Shown here: in pieces, positions 5,248-7,497 of the stretch
Position numbering within the stretch: position 1 is the first letter of the stretch
Layout of the letters: each line of letters opens with the position of its first letter
Position numbers and translations under genes: made by a program
Notes under the pieces: generated by a model
The model's input: the letters and a program-made list of their open reading frames with translations, nothing else
Databases searched by the model: none
What the model was told of the DNA's origin: nothing
DNA from: Desulfobacterales bacterium
Lineage (GTDB): Bacteria; Desulfobacterota; Desulfobacteria; Desulfobacterales; JAFDCJ01
Assembly: GCA_029939875.1 (NCBI GenBank)
Contig: JAOZSC010000116.1
Span: 1 to 7,497, forward strand
Direction: 5' to 3'
Length of the DNA: 7,497 nt

Positions 5248-5769
5248 GTGGCAAAAACGGGGAGCAAAAAAAAAGGAAAAAAGCTGCAAACACGGGCCCG
5301 GCAACCATCGAGCCTCAGTGAGCAGCGTGTCGCGAATCGGGTCCGGTCCCTGGCTGAACCCCTGTGCGCGTCAGAAGGCCTGGAACTGGTGCATGTCGAA
5401 TTTCAGCGCGAGGCTGGCGGCAGGGTGCTGCGCCTGTATATCGATAAGGCCGGGGGTATTAAACTGGACGATTGTGTAAATGTCAGCCGTGAAATGGGAG
5501 ATATACTGGATGTTGCCCTGGATCAGGTCGGTCCATACCGCCTGGAAGTCACCTCCCCGGGAGTGAATCGTCCCCTGGCAAGAAAGCGCGATTTTGAAAG
5601 ATTCAAGGAAAAGCGGGTAAAAATTAAAACCAAGCGACCGATAAACGGGCAAAAAACATTCAGGGGGGTTTTGCTGGGAATATCCGGCGAACAGGTGAAT
5701 TTGAAAATCGAGCAACAAATTGTTGCCATCACTTACGGGGATATTTCAAAGGCACAACTGGCCGAATAA
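5248..5769 (+). CDS. rimP: Ribosome maturation factor RimP
   Basis: RimP helps assemble the 30S subunit. The 173-residue product has the two family domains: an alpha/beta N-terminal domain with LRLYIDKAGGIKLDDCVNVS (61-80) and the conserved YRLEVTSPGVNRPL (97-110), where the usual SPGLDRPL has D changed to N, then a C-terminal SH3-like barrel (about 112-170) with FRGVLLGISGEQVNL. A lysine-rich extension of about 22 residues (GSKKKGKKLQTRAR) precedes the domain and makes the protein slightly longer than the usual 150-160. The GTG start at 5248 has AAGGGG (5231-5236) at a rather long 11-nt distance, and no better start follows before the domain. nusA begins 15 nt after the stop, forming the conserved rimP-nusA-infB operon. 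Confidence 0.95.
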   Translation: MAKTGSKKKGKKLQTRARQPSSLSEQRVANRVRSLAEPLCASEGLELVHVEFQREAGGRVLRLYIDKAGGIKLDDCVNVSREMGDILDVALDQVGPYRLEVTSPGVNRPLARKRDFERFKEKRVKIKTKRPINGQKTFRGVLLGISGEQVNLKIEQQIVAITYGDISKAQLAE

Positions 5770-5784
5770 AATTGGAGACATCCG

Positions 5785-7305
5785 ATGTTCATATCAGATA
5801 TCAAACGTGTCGTCGATCAGGTCAGCCGCGACAAGGGCATTGACCGGGAAGTTCTTATCAAGGCTCTGGAAGAAGCATTGAAATCTGCTGCCAGGAAAAA
5901 ATTTGGCAACAAGATGGATATTGAAGTTCAGTACAACGAAGAGTCTGGCGAGATCGAAGTCTTTCAGTTTAAAGAGGTGGTCGAAACGATCACCGAACCG
6001 GAGCTTCAGATCGGCCTTGAAGAAGGACACAAACTGGATCCCGACTGTGAGGTCGGTGACAGTCTGGGCACCAAAATGGATGCCACCACCTTCGGACGCA
6101 TCGCCGCCCAATCGGCCAAGCAGGTGATTATCCAGAAAATGAAAGATGCTGAAAAAGATGCTGTTTACGCCAGTTTTGTCAACCGCAAGGGAGAAATCAT
6201 CAACGGCATCGTCCAACGCATCGACCGGGGTGATATCATTGTGAACCTGGGCCACACCGAGGGGATCGTTCCGGTGCGCGAGCAGGTGCCAAGAGAATCC
6301 TATCGCCGGGGAGACCGCATCCGGGCCTATATCTTCGACGTGCTGCATGAATCGCGAGGCCCCCAGATTATTTTGTCGCGAACCCATCCGGACTTTCTGA
6401 TTGATCTTTTCCGCACGGAAGTTCCCGAAATCAGCGAAGGGATTGTCAACATCATGGGGGCTTCGCGGGAACCCGGCGTGCGTGCTAAAATCGCCGTTTC
6501 CTCGACCAATTCGGATATTGATCCCGTCGGAGCCTGCGTGGGCATGAAGGGCAGCCGGGTGCAAAACGTGGTGCAGGAACTGCGGGGCGAAAAAATCGAC
6601 ATCATCCCGTGGCACCTGGACCCGGCTAAATTTGTGTGCAATGCGTTGGCACCGGCGGAAATATCCCGGGTGATTATCGACGAGGACAACCGGGCCATGG
6701 AAGTTATTGTCCCGGACGAATTTTTATCCATTGCCATCGGTAAAAAAGGACAAAACGTAAGGCTGGCTTCCAAGCTCTCCGGCTGGCATCTGGATGTCAA
6801 AAGCGAGACGCGTTACAGTCAGGCCATGCAAACCGGGTATGATTCGCTGGTGGCACTGCCCGGTGTGGGGATCAGCCTGGCCGACGCTTTGTATGAAAGC
6901 GGATTTTACTCGGCCGAGGAAATCGGCCATGCCACTGTAGAGGATTTAACCCAGATTCGTGGAATCGGGGAAGAAAAGGCTGTGAAGCTGCTGGAAGCGG
7001 CAAGAATTGCGGTGGTGCAATCCTCCGCCGCTGAACAGGCCGGCGAAGCATCGCCTGCGGAAGAAAAAGCGGACGATTCGGAGCCATCCGTAGAAAAGTC
7101 GGAAGAAGAAACGGACGATTCGGAGCCATTCGCAGAAAATCCGGAAGAAAATGACGCCGAAGAAACATTACCGTCGCAAGAGCAGAAAGAAGAACACAAC
7201 GAGGATAAAGACAATACGGATACTGCTGATGGGACCGGCATCGATGCTGATGCGCCCTTGTCGCCGGAAAAGACGCCCGATGAAACTGATGTGGATCGCA
7301 GTTAG
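5785..7305 (+). CDS. nusA: Transcription termination/antitermination factor NusA
   Basis: NusA binds RNA polymerase and nascent RNA, modulating pausing, intrinsic termination and antitermination. The 506 residues comprise an RNAP-binding N-terminal domain (1 to about 125, starting [20 protein letters not shown]), an S1 domain (about 135-200, [20 protein letters not shown]), KH1 (about 235-300, GMKGSR at 253-258) and KH2 (about 302-345, IGKKGQN at 318-324). A helix-hairpin-helix domain (about 352-410) carries LPGVG and IRGIG. From about 411 to the end it is an acidic, low-complexity tail rich in E, D, S and P, with a 14-residue duplication. The tail stands in place of the paired acidic-repeat domains of E. 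coli NusA. The ATG has GGAG (5774-5777) 7 nt upstream. NusA may autoregulate through the terminator before rimP (inference). Confidence 0.97.
   Translation: MFISDIKRVVDQVSRDKGIDREVLIKALEEALKSAARKKFGNKMDIEVQYNEESGEIEVFQFKEVVETITEPELQIGLEEGHKLDPDCEVGDSLGTKMDATTFGRIAAQSAKQVIIQKMKDAEKDAVYASFVNRKGEIINGIVQRIDRGDIIVNLGHTEGIVPVREQVPRESYRRGDRIRAYIFDVLHESRGPQIILSRTHPDFLIDLFRTEVPEISEGIVNIMGASREPGVRAKIAVSSTNSDIDPVGACVGMKGSRVQNVVQELRGEKIDIIPWHLDPAKFVCNALAPAEISRVIIDEDNRAMEVIVPDEFLSIAIGKKGQNVRLASKLSGWHLDVKSETRYSQAMQTGYDSLVALPGVGISLADALYESGFYSAEEIGHATVEDLTQIRGIGEEKAVKLLEAARIAVVQSSAAEQAGEASPAEEKADDSEPSVEKSEEETDDSEPFAENPEENDAEETLPSQEQKEEHNEDKDNTDTADGTGIDADAPLSPEKTPDETDVDRS
7071..7154 (+). repeat. 42-bp in-frame tandem repeat in the nusA tail
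   Basis: Two adjacent 42-bp units (7071-7112 and 7113-7154) differ at four of the first 37 positions and diverge at the 3' end. They encode [14 protein letters not shown] and [14 protein letters not shown]. The DNA similarity is high even at third codon positions, pointing to a fairly recent duplication in a tail that tolerates length change. Confidence 0.85.
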
Positions 7306-7405
7306 CTCTTGCATTGCATGCGGTCGTTTTTGTATGCGGCTTGCATTCATTCGGAGTACATTTTCCACCGGCAGCATAAATAATTACCAGGGCCCCAGGC
7401 CTTGA
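7289..7405 (+). pseudogene. Possible ylxR (DUF448) remnant between nusA and infB
   Basis: A frame overlapping the end of nusA gives about 38 residues from ATG 7289 to TGA 7403-7405. It includes CIACGR (7310-7327), then seven residues and IR (7349-7354). YlxR proteins carry C-[IV]-x-C-G-R followed at the same distance by L-I-R, and ylxR usually lies exactly here, between nusA and infB. The open frame is far shorter than the usual 80-100 residues, so it would be a truncated remnant. The alternatives are a chance match or a short coupled peptide. No good Shine-Dalgarno is seen. Confidence 0.3.
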
Positions 7406-7427
7406 ATAACGACCCGTAGGGGGAGCA

Positions 7428-7497
7428 ATGGCAAAGACCAGGGTTTATGAACTCGCCAGAGACCTTAACCTGACAAATAAGATTCTGCTCGAAAAGC
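7428..7497 (+). CDS. infB: Translation initiation factor IF-2, N-terminal start (partial)
   Basis: The 23 codons before the window edge read MAKTRVYELARDLNLTNKI..., the standard IF-2 N-terminal motif (usual form M-x-K-x-R-V-Y-E-L-A-K-E-L). IF-2 is the GTPase that brings fMet-tRNA to the 30S subunit and promotes subunit joining. AGGGGGAG (7418-7425) just before the ATG supports the start. It follows nusA by 122 nt, as in the conserved nusA-(ylxR)-infB order. The GTPase domains lie outside the window. Confidence 0.95.
   Translation, partial: MAKTRVYELARDLNLTNKILLEK

Noticed and set aside
5794..6615. 273-codon open frame on the minus strand inside nusA
   Set aside because: It is antisense to a certain nusA, with composition typical of a shadow frame and no recognisable domain.

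Overview
The window is a compact bacterial translation and transcription core region, with every protein gene on the + strand. Gene order is infC (3' end) - rpmI - rplT - pheS - pheT - merR-type regulator - tRNA-Gly(CCC) - rimP - nusA - infB (5' end). The protein sequences, the GC-moderate codon use and the short MerR-type gene directly after pheT fit a Desulfobacterota (former Deltaproteobacteria) genome, probably Desulfobacterales-like. That placement is inferred from gene order and protein style, not from a database search.

Region 1 (1-2017 and on to 4468) is the classic IF-3/L35/L20/PheRS cluster. The infC-rpmI gap (235 nt) is unusually long and structured. It has two consecutive stem-loops, each with one bulged base, and then a terminator-like hairpin ending in a T-run, all upstream of the rpmI Shine-Dalgarno. 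This is where an L20 autoregulatory leader or attenuator would be expected. The short rplT-pheS gap is also foldable and holds a tiny ORF with two adjacent Phe codons overlapping the GTG start of pheS.

Region 2 (4469-5247) joins the two clusters. It holds the small MerR-like gene, a strong sigma70-type promoter overlapped by inverted repeats, a complete tRNA-Gly(CCC) with encoded CCA, an AT-rich spacer, and a strong intrinsic terminator that ends only 26 nt before rimP. The tRNA - terminator - rimP-nusA-infB layout parallels metY-rimP-nusA-infB of E. coli and suggests regulated readthrough.

Region 3 (5248-7497) is rimP, nusA and the start of infB. NusA has a normal N-terminal/S1/KH/KH core, one helix-hairpin-helix domain, and then an acidic low-complexity tail of about 95 residues with a 42-bp tandem duplication. 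The 122-nt nusA-infB gap is where ylxR usually sits, and one frame there keeps a CIACGR...FIR signature, so it may hold a ylxR remnant.

The genes cooperate in making proteins (IF-3, IF-2, L35, L20, PheRS, glycine tRNA), assembling the 30S subunit (RimP) and controlling elongation and termination (NusA). I see no mobile element, CRISPR array or accessory island. The interesting material is in the intergenic RNA structures.
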